The position numbers and the translations under genes were made by a program. Below are positions 1-7,736 of a stretch of 17,064 bases of DNA, in pieces. Position 1 is the first letter of the stretch. Each line of letters opens with the position of its first letter. A model generated the notes under the pieces. That model did no database searches. It was not told the DNA's origin and saw only the letters and a program-made list of their open reading frames with translations. Where the stretch lies: the NCBI GenBank assembly GCA_963649625.1, contig CAVJIP010000064.1:1-17064 (forward strand), given 5' to 3'. This DNA comes from HGM13006 sp963649625. Its GTDB lineage: Bacteria > Bacillota > Clostridia > Oscillospirales > Oscillospiraceae.

Positions 1-250
1 ACTCAATATGTACCCCAAATGGCTTTCCTGTTGCCGGAGAGTTTCCAGAACCATCCCCAAAGTAATCCATGATGATATTTCCCAGATGGCTTACGGTCAT
101 AATAATGTCATCAAACCCCTGGTCTTTGAGACATTTAATCTCTCGCTCCAGCACAGGGACGCCCTCAACCTTTATCATCGGTTTTGGAATATCGCTTGCA
201 ACAGAGGAAATGCGAGTTCCTTTTCCGCCTGCCATAATTACAACTTTCAT
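1..250 (-). CDS. Sugar-phosphate nucleotidyltransferase, partial (HddC-like; C-terminal part outside window)
   Basis: The reading frame starts with ATG at 250-248 and runs off the left edge, giving about 83 residues. The N-terminus reads MKVVIMAGGKGTRISSVASD, followed by PKPMIKVEGVPVLEREI. This is the GGxGTR...KPM nucleotide-binding signature of the NTP_transferase family. In known pathways HddC transfers GMP to D-glycero-alpha-D-manno-heptose 1-phosphate. The neighbour upstream is an HddA-like heptose kinase only 4 nt away (Shine-Dalgarno AAAGGA inside its end), so a GDP-heptose role is the best guess. The catalytic C-terminal half is not visible, so another sugar specificity (glucose, mannose) is possible. 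Confidence 0.8.
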   Translation of the reverse strand, partial: MKVVIMAGGKGTRISSVASDIPKPMIKVEGVPVLEREIKCLKDQGFDDIIMTVSHLGNIIMDYFGDGSGNSPATGKPFGVHIE

Positions 251-254
251 ACAC

Positions 255-1256
255 TCAATCCTTTGGTACATAGTCTTCCGGGGTATAATGAATTACCCGT
301 GTACCACCATCTTCAAACTGAAATGGAATATATAAGAGATCCCGCATTGCCCAACGAACAGCATCCTGTCGTTCCGGCTGCACATAAAACACAAGAAAGC
401 CACCACCGCCAGCACCAAGGAGTTTTCCGCCCAAAGCACCAGCAGCAATACCTTTTGCATAGAGTTCATCAATGCTATTCGTGGATACCGCCGATCCTGT
501 CTGACGTTTCAGCTTCCATGTATGGTCGAGCATTCTTCCGAAATCATCCAAATCCCGTTCCTTGTTTACCAGCACTTTTTCTGCTTCATCAACCAAAGCA
601 AGCATTTCCTTCAGTTGTGCTGTTTTATCTACTTTTCCTGCAGCGTTTGCCTTCTGGACATCTGAGGAGAACCTAGTAAATCCAGTAAAGAACATCATCA
701 GGTCTTTGTTCAGTTGCTTCTTGCGCTCTGGTGCAATAATTACAGGTAAAACTTCGTAACCATCTGCATTGAAATTGATACGGTTAAATCCACCAAAGGA
801 TGCTGCAATCTGATCCTGCCAGCCGCCTGCTTCCTGACACAGATTTCGCTCCAGATAAATTGCTTCATCTGCCAATTTTTTCTTATCGGCATATTTGCCT
901 TTCAGTGCATAAAAGGCATTCAGCATTCCAACGGCGAAGGAGCTCGACGTGCCTAACCCAGAACGTGCTGGCAAATCCGCTTCGTATGTAAGACGGATTT
1001 CGTGCATATCCAGCATCTTCATTGCATTACGGATGGCCGGATGCTGAATATCTTCAATGCAAGTTACACGTTCAGTCTTTGAATACGACAATTCCGTGGA
1101 ATAATCAAAAAAGCGTGGCAGATGGCGCACATTGACATAGCAGTATTTATCAAAGGTAGTAGAGAGAACTGCGCCTCCATTCTCTCTGAAAAAGTTCTCC
1201 ATGTCTGTTCCACCGCCAAAGAAAGACATACGAAACGGTGTTTGTGTAATAATCAT
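255..1256 (-). CDS. hddA: GHMP kinase, D-glycero-alpha-D-manno-heptose 7-phosphate kinase-like (HddA family)
   Basis: A 333-aa protein with the GHMP-kinase signature. The N-terminus is MIITQTPFRMSFFGGGTD. The phosphate-binding loop PARSGLGTSSSFAVG is at residues 96-110, GGWQDQIAASFGG at 144-156, and the C-terminal motif KLLGAGGGGF at 278-287. HddA-type kinases phosphorylate C1 of D-glycero-D-manno-heptose 7-phosphate on the way to GDP-heptose, a precursor for capsule, S-layer glycan or O-antigen. Start: ATG at 1256-1254 with AAGGGGA about 6 nt upstream. It is followed 4 nt later by a nucleotidyltransferase start, so the two are probably cotranscribed and functionally linked. The gene is visibly AT-richer than the rhamnose genes, which suggests separate acquisition. 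Substrate assignment is by family resemblance; fucose- and galactose-type GHMP kinases are alternatives. Confidence 0.82.
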   Translation of the reverse strand: MIITQTPFRMSFFGGGTDMENFFRENGGAVLSTTFDKYCYVNVRHLPRFFDYSTELSYSKTERVTCIEDIQHPAIRNAMKMLDMHEIRLTYEADLPARSGLGTSSSFAVGMLNAFYALKGKYADKKKLADEAIYLERNLCQEAGGWQDQIAASFGGFNRINFNADGYEVLPVIIAPERKKQLNKDLMMFFTGFTRFSSDVQKANAAGKVDKTAQLKEMLALVDEAEKVLVNKERDLDDFGRMLDHTWKLKRQTGSAVSTNSIDELYAKGIAAGALGGKLLGAGGGGFLVFYVQPERQDAVRWAMRDLLYIPFQFEDGGTRVIHYTPEDYVPKD

Positions 1257-1580
1257 AATAATTCCCCTTGCCTACATCGCAACTATTTTCTTGTTGAATC
1301 CCCTGCTTATTTTATTGCACGACAACAAGCCTGTATACAGATTGCTGCGGCAATCTATACGCAGGCTCGCCTTCGTACCTCCTTATTCTGTTTTCTGCTC
1401 TATCAGCTTTCGCTGTGGTGGGTTAAGTATAGAGCGCAACCAGAAGCCATTAGCACCTAAAATCACGCTGACCGCAACGCACCATGACAGACAGAAACAG
1501 GTTGAGGTGAAAAGGTCAAGCCGCGTAAACCCGCATGAAATCAGGATTTTTTCTGGTTGTCCATATTATTTCACACTCCC
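1257..1580. other. Non-coding foreign insert or mobile-element relic between truncated glycosyltransferase and hddA
   Basis: I see no credible gene in this stretch. Similarity of the upstream glycosyltransferase to its family ends around position 1,580. From there to hddA the minus strand contains short frames broken by stops, an isolated Shine-Dalgarno-like AAGGAGG around 1,382-1,376, and a strong stem-loop (1,333-1,360). This looks like intergenic DNA from a mobile element (for example a conjugative-element remnant) joined to the polysaccharide locus. The identity of the element is inference; no integrase or relaxase is present. Confidence 0.4.
1333..1360. repeat. Inverted repeat / stem-loop in the relic upstream of hddA
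   Basis: On the plus strand GTATACAGATTGC is followed by a TGCG loop and GCAATCTATAC. The arms AGATTGC/GCAATCT pair perfectly, and GTATAC/GTATAC-like ends extend the stem with a 2-nt bulge. There is no T-run on either side, so this is not a simple terminator. It could be a processing or nicking site of a former mobile element, or an RNA structure in the hddA leader. Confidence 0.6.
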
Positions 1581-2001
1581 CATCTGGATTGAGATATACC
1601 TTACCGCCCAAGCTATGGATTTCTTTATAGAAGTGCTTTATGAACGGTCCGATACGACATGCCATGATGTACACGATAGGGTGCTGAATATGATTCTTCT
1701 TAATATGTTCACAGCAGACTTTAAGAGCTACGCAATCGTAATAAATTGCCTGAACTGGCCCAATCTGAGGAATCTTGATTTTAAAGCAATGGGCATTGTG
1801 AAACTCAAACTCATGGTCATTAATCTTCTTTACACCCTCAATTTTGCTCTCATCCATGCATCCATCGCCATTTGCTTTGCAGGCAACATGATACTGAATA
1901 TTCTCTTTATTCTGATGATACTCTGTGAGCTTATAAACAAATGTCTCATAGCCACCATAAGATCCAAGGCTTTTCGCCCCGACAAGGTATACATGCTGCA
2001 C
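1516..2001 (-). pseudogene. Truncated DUF1972-type rhamnosyltransferase (Cps2T/WchF-like), N-terminal half only
   Basis: GTG start at 2001-1999 with GGGAGAG about 8 nt upstream. The 161-aa product begins MQHVYLVGAKSLGSYGGYET, the hallmark (GxxGLxxxYGGxETF) of DUF1972 glycosyltransferases such as Streptococcus Cps2T/WchF, which add rhamnose to lipid-linked repeat units. Homology runs to about the KVYLNPDGE stretch (residue about 142); the rest is unrelated sequence read to a chance TGA. Family members are usually about 360-400 aa, with a GT4 nucleotide-sugar domain in the missing half, so this copy should be inactive. It follows the IS element and the rhamnose genes, matching a role as the user of dTDP-rhamnose before decay. 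Confidence 0.75.
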
Positions 2002-2070
2002 TTTAGTTTCTCTCCCTCTTATCTTCTACTTCTCTATTTTCTGTGTCCAGCGTGGCCCACTAAACTATAC

Positions 2071-2083
2071 CCCATAGAATGGG
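2071..2083. repeat. Short hairpin near the IS left end
   Basis: CCCAT-AGA-ATGGG, a perfect 5-bp stem with a 3-nt loop, just inside the proposed left terminus of the IS element. It may be part of the transposase-recognised end or chance. Confidence 0.4.
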
Positions 2084-2112
2084 CAATGGCTTTGGTAAGG
2101 CAGCACCGACAT

Positions 2113-2310
2113 CCCCGTTTTATGGACAGCCCTCAAAGGGCACCGTACCCGAACAGTGGACAGTTGGGAATCTGCGAAACCCCAAGTCGTGGACATGAAG
2201 GTTCCAAATGGCGATTATGGCGAAACCCCAAACCGTAGACAGTCTCAGTTTTCTGTGAAGCCCCAAACAGTGGACAGAGCAGGTTTTCGGTAAACCCCGT
2301 TCTGTGGACA
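2113..2310. repeat. Six spaced copies of a 16-bp motif, CCCC(AA/GT)NNN(G/A)TGGACA-like
   Basis: Copies lie at 2113-2128, 2147-2162 (first base A), 2180-2195, 2226-2241, 2261-2276 and 2295-2310. Examples are CCCCAAACAGTGGACA, CCCCAAGTCGTGGACA and CCCCGTTCTGTGGACA. Distances between copies are 34, 33, 46, 35 and 34 bp, close to three DNA turns except for one. They stop about 70 bp before the orfA start codon. The arrangement fits iterated binding sites for the OrfA helix-turn-helix protein or transposase at one IS end. I see no matching array at the right end. Confidence 0.75.
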
Positions 2311-2377
2311 TTCCCACGTCGGTATGTTTCTGGTATCACCGTGCTCAGAATCAGTCAGGACTGAAAGGAAGATCACC

Positions 2378-2816
2378 ATGGCCAAGAAACCACTTAACGC
2401 AGAAGAGATTGCGGAACTCCGCAGCAGCCCTTATGTTGCCAGCATCATGGGTAACAGAATCAGCTTCACGCCGGAGTTCAAGCGTATGGCCTACGACCAG
2501 ACAACCAGTGGGAGGCTCATGCGCACAGTATTTGAAGAACATGGCATTGATCCTGAAATCCTGGGAGATTCTCGTGTGTGGGGTTTCGCTGAGAAGCTCC
2601 GTGCGTAAGCTGACTGCGAGGAAGGCTTTGCGGATTGCCGTGGGCAGAACAGCCGCAAGCCCGCCAGGGAACCAGGGAGCAAACCCTTGCGGCACGAGTC
2701 GAGCAGTTGGAGCATAAGCTGGCGTATACCCGCCAAGAGGTTGAATTTTTAAAAAAATACATACGGCAGATTTGGAGGCGCGGAAGTTATGGGAATCCAA
2801 GCAGCACCAGAAGTAA
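2378..2816 (+). pseudogene. IS3-family orfA (helix-turn-helix protein), disrupted
   Basis: ATG at 2378 has GAAAGGAAG about 7 nt upstream. The intact part (76 aa to TAA at 2606-2608) contains SPYVASIMGNRISFTPEFKR and EEHGIDPEILG, a helix-turn-helix region as in IS150-type OrfA. Family similarity continues past the stop (ADCEEGFADCRGQNSRKP), then moves to another frame (TLAARVEQLEHKLAYTRQEV, a leucine-zipper region), and after a run of seven A residues moves again to DLEARKLWESK and TAA at 2814-2816. So there is one nonsense codon plus two frame changes. The A7 run could resemble a frameshift signal, but the other lesions make the gene dead. Confidence 0.75.
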
Positions 2817-3572
2817 AATTTGCCCTGATCCGTGAAGCCGCATTGCAGGATAGCAATCTCCTGAAAATCAGCCAAATGTGCGAGATTGCCGGGGTTTCCA
2901 GGTCTGGTTATCACACCTGGTGCGCCAGCGAACCGACACGCCAACGCTATGAAGACGCAGACCGGAAAGACTTTGAGCTGATTCTGGAAACCTATCGGTA
3001 TTGCGGTTATGCTAAGGGTGCCAGGGGCATTCACATACGGCTGCTCCACTATCCCGGAATTGTCATGAATTGTTCACAGCGACTAGGGCTGCCATTACAC
3101 CAGCTACGCTTTCATCCAGAAGCTGAAGGACGCAGAATTTATCCAGTCTATGTCCCGCAGAGGCAACTGCTGGGATAATGCCCCACAAGAGAGCTTCTTC
3201 GGCCACATGAAGGACGAAATCGCCGACCTGCTTGATGCCTGCGAAACCTACGAACAGGTCACAGCGCAGATCGATGACTGGATGGACTTCTACAACAATG
3301 ATCGCGGTCGGTGGAATTTGCTAAAACTGGCTCCCAGAGAATACTACGAATATCTCCAGACCGGAATCTATCCTCTGCCTGTGTTTGAGAAGGAAACCTC
3401 CCGGGCTCTGCCCCGAACCCCGAGGTTTAACGCTTTGGGCATCAAAAGAAAGAGCGACTCTTCTGTGCCGCCCTCCCGTGGCTCGGCGCTCCGGTCGCTC
3501 CTCAGCGCTGCCGTATCCTCCGTCCGAGCTGGGAGAGTATATCACAGATTGTCCGGATTTAACCCTCACTAA
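2789..3572 (+). pseudogene. IS3-family orfB transposase with internal deletion of the catalytic core
   Basis: The N-terminal part starts with ATG at 2789 (MGIQAAPEVKFALIREAALQ) and overlaps the orfA end as usual. It holds the HTH_21-type region up to YAKGARGIHIRLLHYPGIVM. The frame then jumps at about 3,070 directly to HSD-amber-GCHYTSYAFIQKL, where TAG (3084-3086) replaces the expected Gln. The remainder MSRRGNCWDNAPQESFFGHM through WMDFYNNDR is intact. The first catalytic Asp and roughly 110 residues of the rve domain are missing; the second Asp (HSD) and the Glu (NAPQES) remain. The tail beyond about TGIYPLP (3,380) reads into sequence unlike transposase. It cannot encode an active transposase. 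Confidence 0.8.
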
Positions 3573-3639
3573 ATCAAAATTGTTCTTGACAAAGGGAGCA
3601 CTTTAGTAGCCAACCTTTTGCAGCGTTCTTCCGCCCCTA

Positions 3640-4248
3640 CTAAAATCGGACTGTATCCTTCAATCCCAACCACAGCTGATCCTTATCGCTCAGGTTGAGC
3701 GCCGTACCATCTGTCAGCGTGTAGCTCTCAGCACTTGCGCTGCCCTTGTACTCGCCCTTCAACTCCGGCCATTCGATGCCGATTTCCGGGTCATTCCAGG
3801 CCACACCTCCTTCATCGTTCGGATGCCAGAAGTCATCGACCTTATAGCAAAACTCTGCCACATCGCTCAGAACCAAAAAACCATGGGCAAAGCCCTCAGG
3901 AATGAGGAACTGTTTTTTGTTCTCCGCAGACAGCGTTACACCATACCATTTGCCATAAGTTTCAGTATTTGAACGCAAATCCACGGCAACATCAAACACT
4001 GTTCCACGCACAACGCGAACCAGCTTACACTGGGGATACTGCTTTTGGAAGTGCAGACCACGCAGTACGCCCTTTACGGACATGGACTGATTGTCCTGGA
4101 CAAAGTGAATGTTGATGCCGGCTTCCTTCATGTCCCTTTCGTTATAGGTTTCCAGAAAATAGCCTCGAGCATCCCCATGAACCGTAGGCTCGATGACACA
4201 TAGTCCTTCGATACCGCCCACGTTTCTTTCTACCTTAATCTGTCCCAT
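3640..4248 (-). CDS. rfbC: dTDP-4-dehydrorhamnose 3,5-epimerase
   Basis: RmlC/RfbC inverts C3 and C5 of dTDP-4-dehydro-6-deoxyglucose, the third step of dTDP-L-rhamnose synthesis in the cytoplasm. The 202-aa protein has the cupin signature: GDARGYFLETYN (residues 25-36), VLRGLHFQ with the catalytic His66, FDVAVDLR, GFAHGFLVL and the catalytic Tyr135 in EFCYKV. I chose ATG 4248-4246 because GGGGAG ends 9 nt upstream. ATG 4257 lies directly against that Shine-Dalgarno, and the longest frame overlaps rfbD with no family similarity. It follows rfbD by 14 nt. It is the last intact gene before the IS element. Confidence 0.93.
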   Translation of the reverse strand: MGQIKVERNVGGIEGLCVIEPTVHGDARGYFLETYNERDMKEAGINIHFVQDNQSMSVKGVLRGLHFQKQYPQCKLVRVVRGTVFDVAVDLRSNTETYGKWYGVTLSAENKKQFLIPEGFAHGFLVLSDVAEFCYKVDDFWHPNDEGGVAWNDPEIGIEWPELKGEYKGSASAESYTLTDGTALNLSDKDQLWLGLKDTVRF

Positions 4249-4262
4249 TTTCTCCATCTCCC

Positions 4263-5180
4263 CTATTGCTGCTCGACTTCCTCCAGGTAACGGCTCAGGG
4301 CATTCTGCCAAGTCGGAAGGGGAGTAAATCCAGCCTCCACCAGCTTGCTTTTATCCAGCCGACTATTAAAGGGACGGGCAGCCTTGCTCAGGCCATACTC
4401 CGCCGTAGTTACCGGAAGAACCTTTGTCTTATACCCGGCCTGACGATAAATTTCCTTTGCGAAATCATACCAGCTTATATAGCCTCCCTCATTGGTGGCG
4501 TGATAATAGCCGTACTTTTCCGTTTGATTCATGGCGACAAGCAATTGCGCCAGGTCGTGTGTATAGGTCGGCGTACCGATTTGATCATTCACCACACGAA
4601 CCACATCATGGGTCTTTCCCAGCTTCAGCATGGTCTTAATGAAGTTCTGACCGTTCAAGCCAAAGACCCAAGCAATTCGGACAATGAAATACTTCTCCAG
4701 CGTCCGGCTCACCGCCAGCTCGCCCTCCAGCTTTGTCTGACCGTACACATTCAGGGGCCTGTAATCCTTACAGTCCGGTTTCCATGGAGCTGTCCCCTGA
4801 CCGTCAAACACATAGTCTGTGCTGATATAGGTCATTTTGCAGTCCAGCTTCTTGCAGACATCCGCAATATTCTGGGTGCCACCCCCATTGATGGCACGAA
4901 CCTTCGCAACCTTATCCTTATCCTCCGCCATATCCACAGCAGTCCAAGCCGCACAGTGGATCACGGCATCCGGGTCGACCTCTGTGATCACCCTTGCGAC
5001 AGCCTCTCTATCGGTAATGTCTAACGCCACATATGGAGCCTTTGTGACCTCAGAGCCATCTGCCACGCCGCTGTAGCTTTCCTGAATATCGGAGCCTACG
5101 CCTTCATGGCCGCATCTTAGCAGCTCATTCATCACATCGTGGCCCAACTGGCCGCCAACGCCCGTCACAAAAAACCTCAT
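4263..5180 (-). CDS. rfbD: dTDP-4-dehydrorhamnose reductase
   Basis: RmlD/RfbD reduces dTDP-4-dehydro-L-rhamnose to dTDP-L-rhamnose with NAD(P)H. The 305-aa short-chain-dehydrogenase-type protein has an N-terminal Rossmann motif FVTGVGGQLG (residues 4-13), ALDITDREAV, HCAAWTAVD (75-83), STDYVFDG (120-127), and the catalytic YGQTK (Tyr146, Lys150), all typical of RmlD. ATG start at 5180 with AGGAGG about 7 nt upstream. It is 21 nt downstream of rfbB. Length is normal and it ends in TAG. Confidence 0.94.
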   Translation of the reverse strand: MRFFVTGVGGQLGHDVMNELLRCGHEGVGSDIQESYSGVADGSEVTKAPYVALDITDREAVARVITEVDPDAVIHCAAWTAVDMAEDKDKVAKVRAINGGGTQNIADVCKKLDCKMTYISTDYVFDGQGTAPWKPDCKDYRPLNVYGQTKLEGELAVSRTLEKYFIVRIAWVFGLNGQNFIKTMLKLGKTHDVVRVVNDQIGTPTYTHDLAQLLVAMNQTEKYGYYHATNEGGYISWYDFAKEIYRQAGYKTKVLPVTTAEYGLSKAARPFNSRLDKSKLVEAGFTPLPTWQNALSRYLEEVEQQ

Positions 5181-5201
5181 ATCCGTTCCTCCTGGGCTCT
5201 T

Positions 5202-6221
5202 TCAGCGGTTGCCATACATCTTCTCATAGTAATCCTGATACTCGCCGGTAATAATGCTCTCCCACCATGTACGGTTATCAAGATACCACTGGATGGTCTT
5301 TTTAATACCATCCTCAAACTTGGTTTCCGGCAGCCAGCCCAGCTCATTGTGAATTTTGGTGGGATCGATAGCGTACCGCATATCATGTCCCTTGCGGTCT
5401 CTAACGTGGGTAATAAGGCTCTCCGGCTTGCCCAGCTCTTTGCAGATTATCTTAACGATTTCAATGTTCTGCTTCTCGTTGTGCCCGCCCACATTGTAGA
5501 CCTCACCAACACGGCCCTTGCGGATAATCAGGTCAATGGCCTTGCAGTGATCCTCCACATACAGCCAATCCCGGACATTCAGCCCCTCGCCGTAAACAGG
5601 CAGCGGCTTATCCGCCAGCGCATTGGCAATCATCAGCGGAATCAGCTTCTCCGGAAAATGATAGGGGCCATAATTGTTGGAGCAACGGGAAATCGTCACC
5701 GGCAGGCCATAGGTACGGTGGTAGGCCAGCACCAGCAAATCAGCTGCAGCCTTGGAGCTACTGTACGGAGAGCTGGTATGAATCGGAGTTTCCTCGGTGA
5801 AAAACAGGTCAGGCCGATCCAGCGGCAGGTCGCCGTATACCTCATCAGTGGAAACCTGATGATACCGCCGGATACCATATTTACGGCAGGCATCCATCAG
5901 CACCCCGGTACCAACGATGTTGGTTTGGAGAAAGATACCCGGATCCTCGATGGAGCGGTCGACATGGGATTCTGCCGCAAAGTTGACCACCACATCGGGA
6001 TGTTCTTCTTCAAAAAGCTGATTGACAGCCTCCCGGTCACAGATGTCCGCCTTTACGAAGTGGAAATGCGGGTTGTCCATTACAGGTGCCAACGTGGACA
6101 GGTTCCCCGCATAGGTCAGCTTGTCCAGGCAAATGATCCGATCCTCCGGGTAATTATTTAGCATATGGAACACAAAGTTGCTGCCGATAAAGCCAGCACC
6201 GCCGGTCACGATAATGTTCAT
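5202..6221 (-). CDS. rfbB: dTDP-glucose 4,6-dehydratase
   Basis: RmlB/RfbB converts dTDP-glucose to dTDP-4-dehydro-6-deoxyglucose using bound NAD. The 339-aa protein starts MNIIVTGGAGFIGSNFVFHM (Rossmann glycine motif at residues 7-13). It carries the catalytic triple Thr125-Asp126-Glu127 in QVSTDEVYGDL, the YSSSK active site (Tyr153, Lys157), and RCSNNYGPYHFPEKLIPL, which identifies RmlB within extended SDRs. ATG at 6221 with AAGGGGA about 7 nt upstream. It is 27 nt after the rfbA stop. Full length, no lesion. Its substrate would come from RfbA, whose gene here is interrupted. Confidence 0.95.
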   Translation of the reverse strand: MNIIVTGGAGFIGSNFVFHMLNNYPEDRIICLDKLTYAGNLSTLAPVMDNPHFHFVKADICDREAVNQLFEEEHPDVVVNFAAESHVDRSIEDPGIFLQTNIVGTGVLMDACRKYGIRRYHQVSTDEVYGDLPLDRPDLFFTEETPIHTSSPYSSSKAAADLLVLAYHRTYGLPVTISRCSNNYGPYHFPEKLIPLMIANALADKPLPVYGEGLNVRDWLYVEDHCKAIDLIIRKGRVGEVYNVGGHNEKQNIEIVKIICKELGKPESLITHVRDRKGHDMRYAIDPTKIHNELGWLPETKFEDGIKKTIQWYLDNRTWWESIITGEYQDYYEKMYGNR

Positions 6222-6248
6222 TCTCTATCCCCTTAATGCTTCCTTAAG

Positions 6249-7145
6249 TCAGTACAGATGCTCCTGATACTTGCCGTCCATAACATCCTTCAGGTACTGT
6301 CCATACTGATTCTTCTTCATGACCTCATAAACCTTCAGCAATTCGTCCTTGCTGATCCAGCCGTTCAGATACGCAATTTCCTCCAGGCAGGCGATCTTGC
6401 GGTGCTGGTGCTGCTCTACAGTCTTTACAAAATTAGTGGCATCTGCCAGGCTCTCATGGGTGCCGGTATCCAGCCAGGTAAAGCCCTGGCCCAACAGCTC
6501 CACATTCAGAGAGCCATCCTCCAAATAAATGCGGTTCAGGTCAGTAATTTCCAGCTCGCCACGGGCGGAGGGCTTCAGGCCCTTTGCAAATTCCACCACA
6601 CGGTTGTCGTAGAAGTACAGCCCGGTAACGCAGTAATTGCTCTTGGGATGCTCCGGCTTCTCCTCGATAGAGACAGCCTTGCCGTGCTTATCGAACTCCA
6701 CAATGCCAAAACGCTCCGGATCGTCCACATAATAGCCGAATACCGTTGCGCCCCTGCCTTTGTTTGAATTCTGAACGGCGGCCTGCAGCCGTTTTTTCAG
6801 GCCATGCCCGGCAAAAATATTATCCCCCAGTACCATGGCCACAGCGTCACCGCCAATAAAGTCCGCCCCTATGATAAATGCCTGTGCCAATCCATCCGGT
6901 GAAGGCTGAACAGCATAGGCCAGTCTCACCCCGAACTGATGACCATCGCCGAGCAAGTCCTTGAAGCGTGGCGTGTCCCGGGGTGTGGAAATAATCAAAA
7001 TGTCACGAATGCCCGCATTCATCAGAACAGACATTGGATAATAGATCATGGGCTTGTCATAAATCGGCAGAAGCTACTTAGAAGTCACCCTGGTCAATGG
7101 ATACAGACGTGTGCCAGAACCACCCGCCAGAATAATGCCTTTCAC
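6249..7145 (-). pseudogene. rfbA: Glucose-1-phosphate thymidylyltransferase with in-frame amber at codon 24
   Basis: RfbA makes dTDP-glucose from glucose 1-phosphate and dTTP. The natural start is GTG at 7145-7143, preceded by GAGGTGA, and encodes (V)KGIILAGGSGTRLYPLTRVT-SK, then TAG (7076-7074), then LLPIYDKPMIYYPMSVLMNA. The family has SKQLLP here, so one C-to-T change (CAG to TAG) explains it. Everything downstream is intact: NAGIRDILIIST, VMVLGDNIFAGHG, KSNYCVTGLYFYDN, and GFTWLDTGTHESL. Total frame 298 codons, near family length (about 290). Reinitiation at Met33 (7049) has no Shine-Dalgarno and would drop the GGxGTR nucleotide-binding loop. Called a pseudogene unless the base is an error or is suppressed. 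Confidence 0.88.
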
Positions 7146-7182
7146 GCCTCGCTCACCTCAATTCCTAGTTTACAATCCCGGC

Positions 7183-7725
7183 TCAATCCAAAACCACGCT
7201 GCCCAGCACGGAAACGCCGCACCGCTCGCATATCGCCTTTTCCTGGCCAATCGTCTCGTATCTGGACACGTCGATCTGCTCCACCAGGAGCACCGCATCC
7301 GCTTCGCAAACCATAGAAACCGAGGCCACATCATAGGCGATAGAAGGGCCGACCCGACAGTCCAGGCCCTTGGCCTTGAGCTGCTGGGCAATGGCACCCA
7401 TCATGCTTTGACACCGCTCCGTATTGGAATCCCCGGTGAGAAGCAGGCTGTTTTTCTCCTGCTGGGCCATCTGTGCCTCAACATTGGCCGCAATCAGCTC
7501 AATCTGCTGGGCATTGGTATAGGCATCATAGGGCCGCCGAAACCACTTTGCCCTGAGCTTCTCCCCGGAGATACAGCCAATCACCGGAAGTCCATATATT
7601 TCAGAAATATCCGCTCCAACCCGGAGCCTGGCGGACATGACATATCGTAATCCGATCCAGCCTGCTCCCACGAAAAGCCCCAAAGCCAGGCCGATCAGGA
7701 TAAATTTCACGCTGATAAATTCCAT
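7183..7725 (-). CDS. Membrane-anchored kinase-like protein: Wzz second TM segment plus P-loop-less BY-kinase-like domain
   Basis: A 180-aa protein. A transmembrane helix (about residues 8-28, ILIGLALGLFVGAGWIGLRY) is followed by SARLRVGADISEIYGLPVIG, the usual juxtamembrane end of Wzz/CpsC chain-length regulators. A CpsD/BY-kinase-like region follows (NSLLLTGDSN..., ADAVLLVEQIDVSRYETI, GVSVLGSVVLD). The Walker A motif expected after LLLTG is replaced by NTERCQS, and no C-terminal tyrosine cluster is present, so kinase activity is unlikely. It has its own strong Shine-Dalgarno (TAGGAGGTGGCCGA before ATG) that includes the stop of the preceding gene. Inferred role: the missing second half of the upstream Wzz-like protein in polysaccharide length control. 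Confidence 0.65.
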   Translation of the reverse strand: MEFISVKFILIGLALGLFVGAGWIGLRYVMSARLRVGADISEIYGLPVIGCISGEKLRAKWFRRPYDAYTNAQQIELIAANVEAQMAQQEKNSLLLTGDSNTERCQSMMGAIAQQLKAKGLDCRVGPSIAYDVASVSMVCEADAVLLVEQIDVSRYETIGQEKAICERCGVSVLGSVVLD

Positions 7726-7736
7726 TCGGCCACCTC

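Larger units (their letters stand above)
2054..3612 (+). mobile_element. Degenerate IS3-family insertion sequence (IS150-like), non-autonomous
   Basis: It lies in the gap between rfbC and the glycosyltransferase and is oriented opposite to the host operon. It contains a broken orfA, a broken orfB with part of a DDE domain, and a left end packed with repeats. Proposed termini are imperfect: left TGGCCCACTAAACTATACCCC (from about 2,054) and the complement of the right end, GGCTACTAAAGTGCTCCC (to about 3,612). They share ACTAAA and scattered positions. I found no convincing target duplication; CAGCG occurs at 2,048-2,052 and 3,621-3,625 but is not flush with the ends. Boundaries are approximate, within tens of bases. 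Confidence 0.75.

Noticed and set aside
1201..2238. 345-codon open frame on the plus strand
   Set aside because: It crosses the hddA N-terminus, the non-coding relic, the glycosyltransferase in antisense and the IS end; no consistent protein features.
2754..2760. A7 run as an IS3 programmed -1 frameshift site
   Set aside because: It sits in the leucine-zipper region rather than at the usual orfA-orfB junction, and other lesions already break the gene; simple indel decay is enough.
7074..7076. TAG recoding (amber read as Gln), given CAG-to-TAG in both rfbA and the transposase
   Set aside because: rfbC, rfbD, the Wzz-like gene and the topoisomerase gene all end in TAG at family-normal lengths, so TAG works as stop here.
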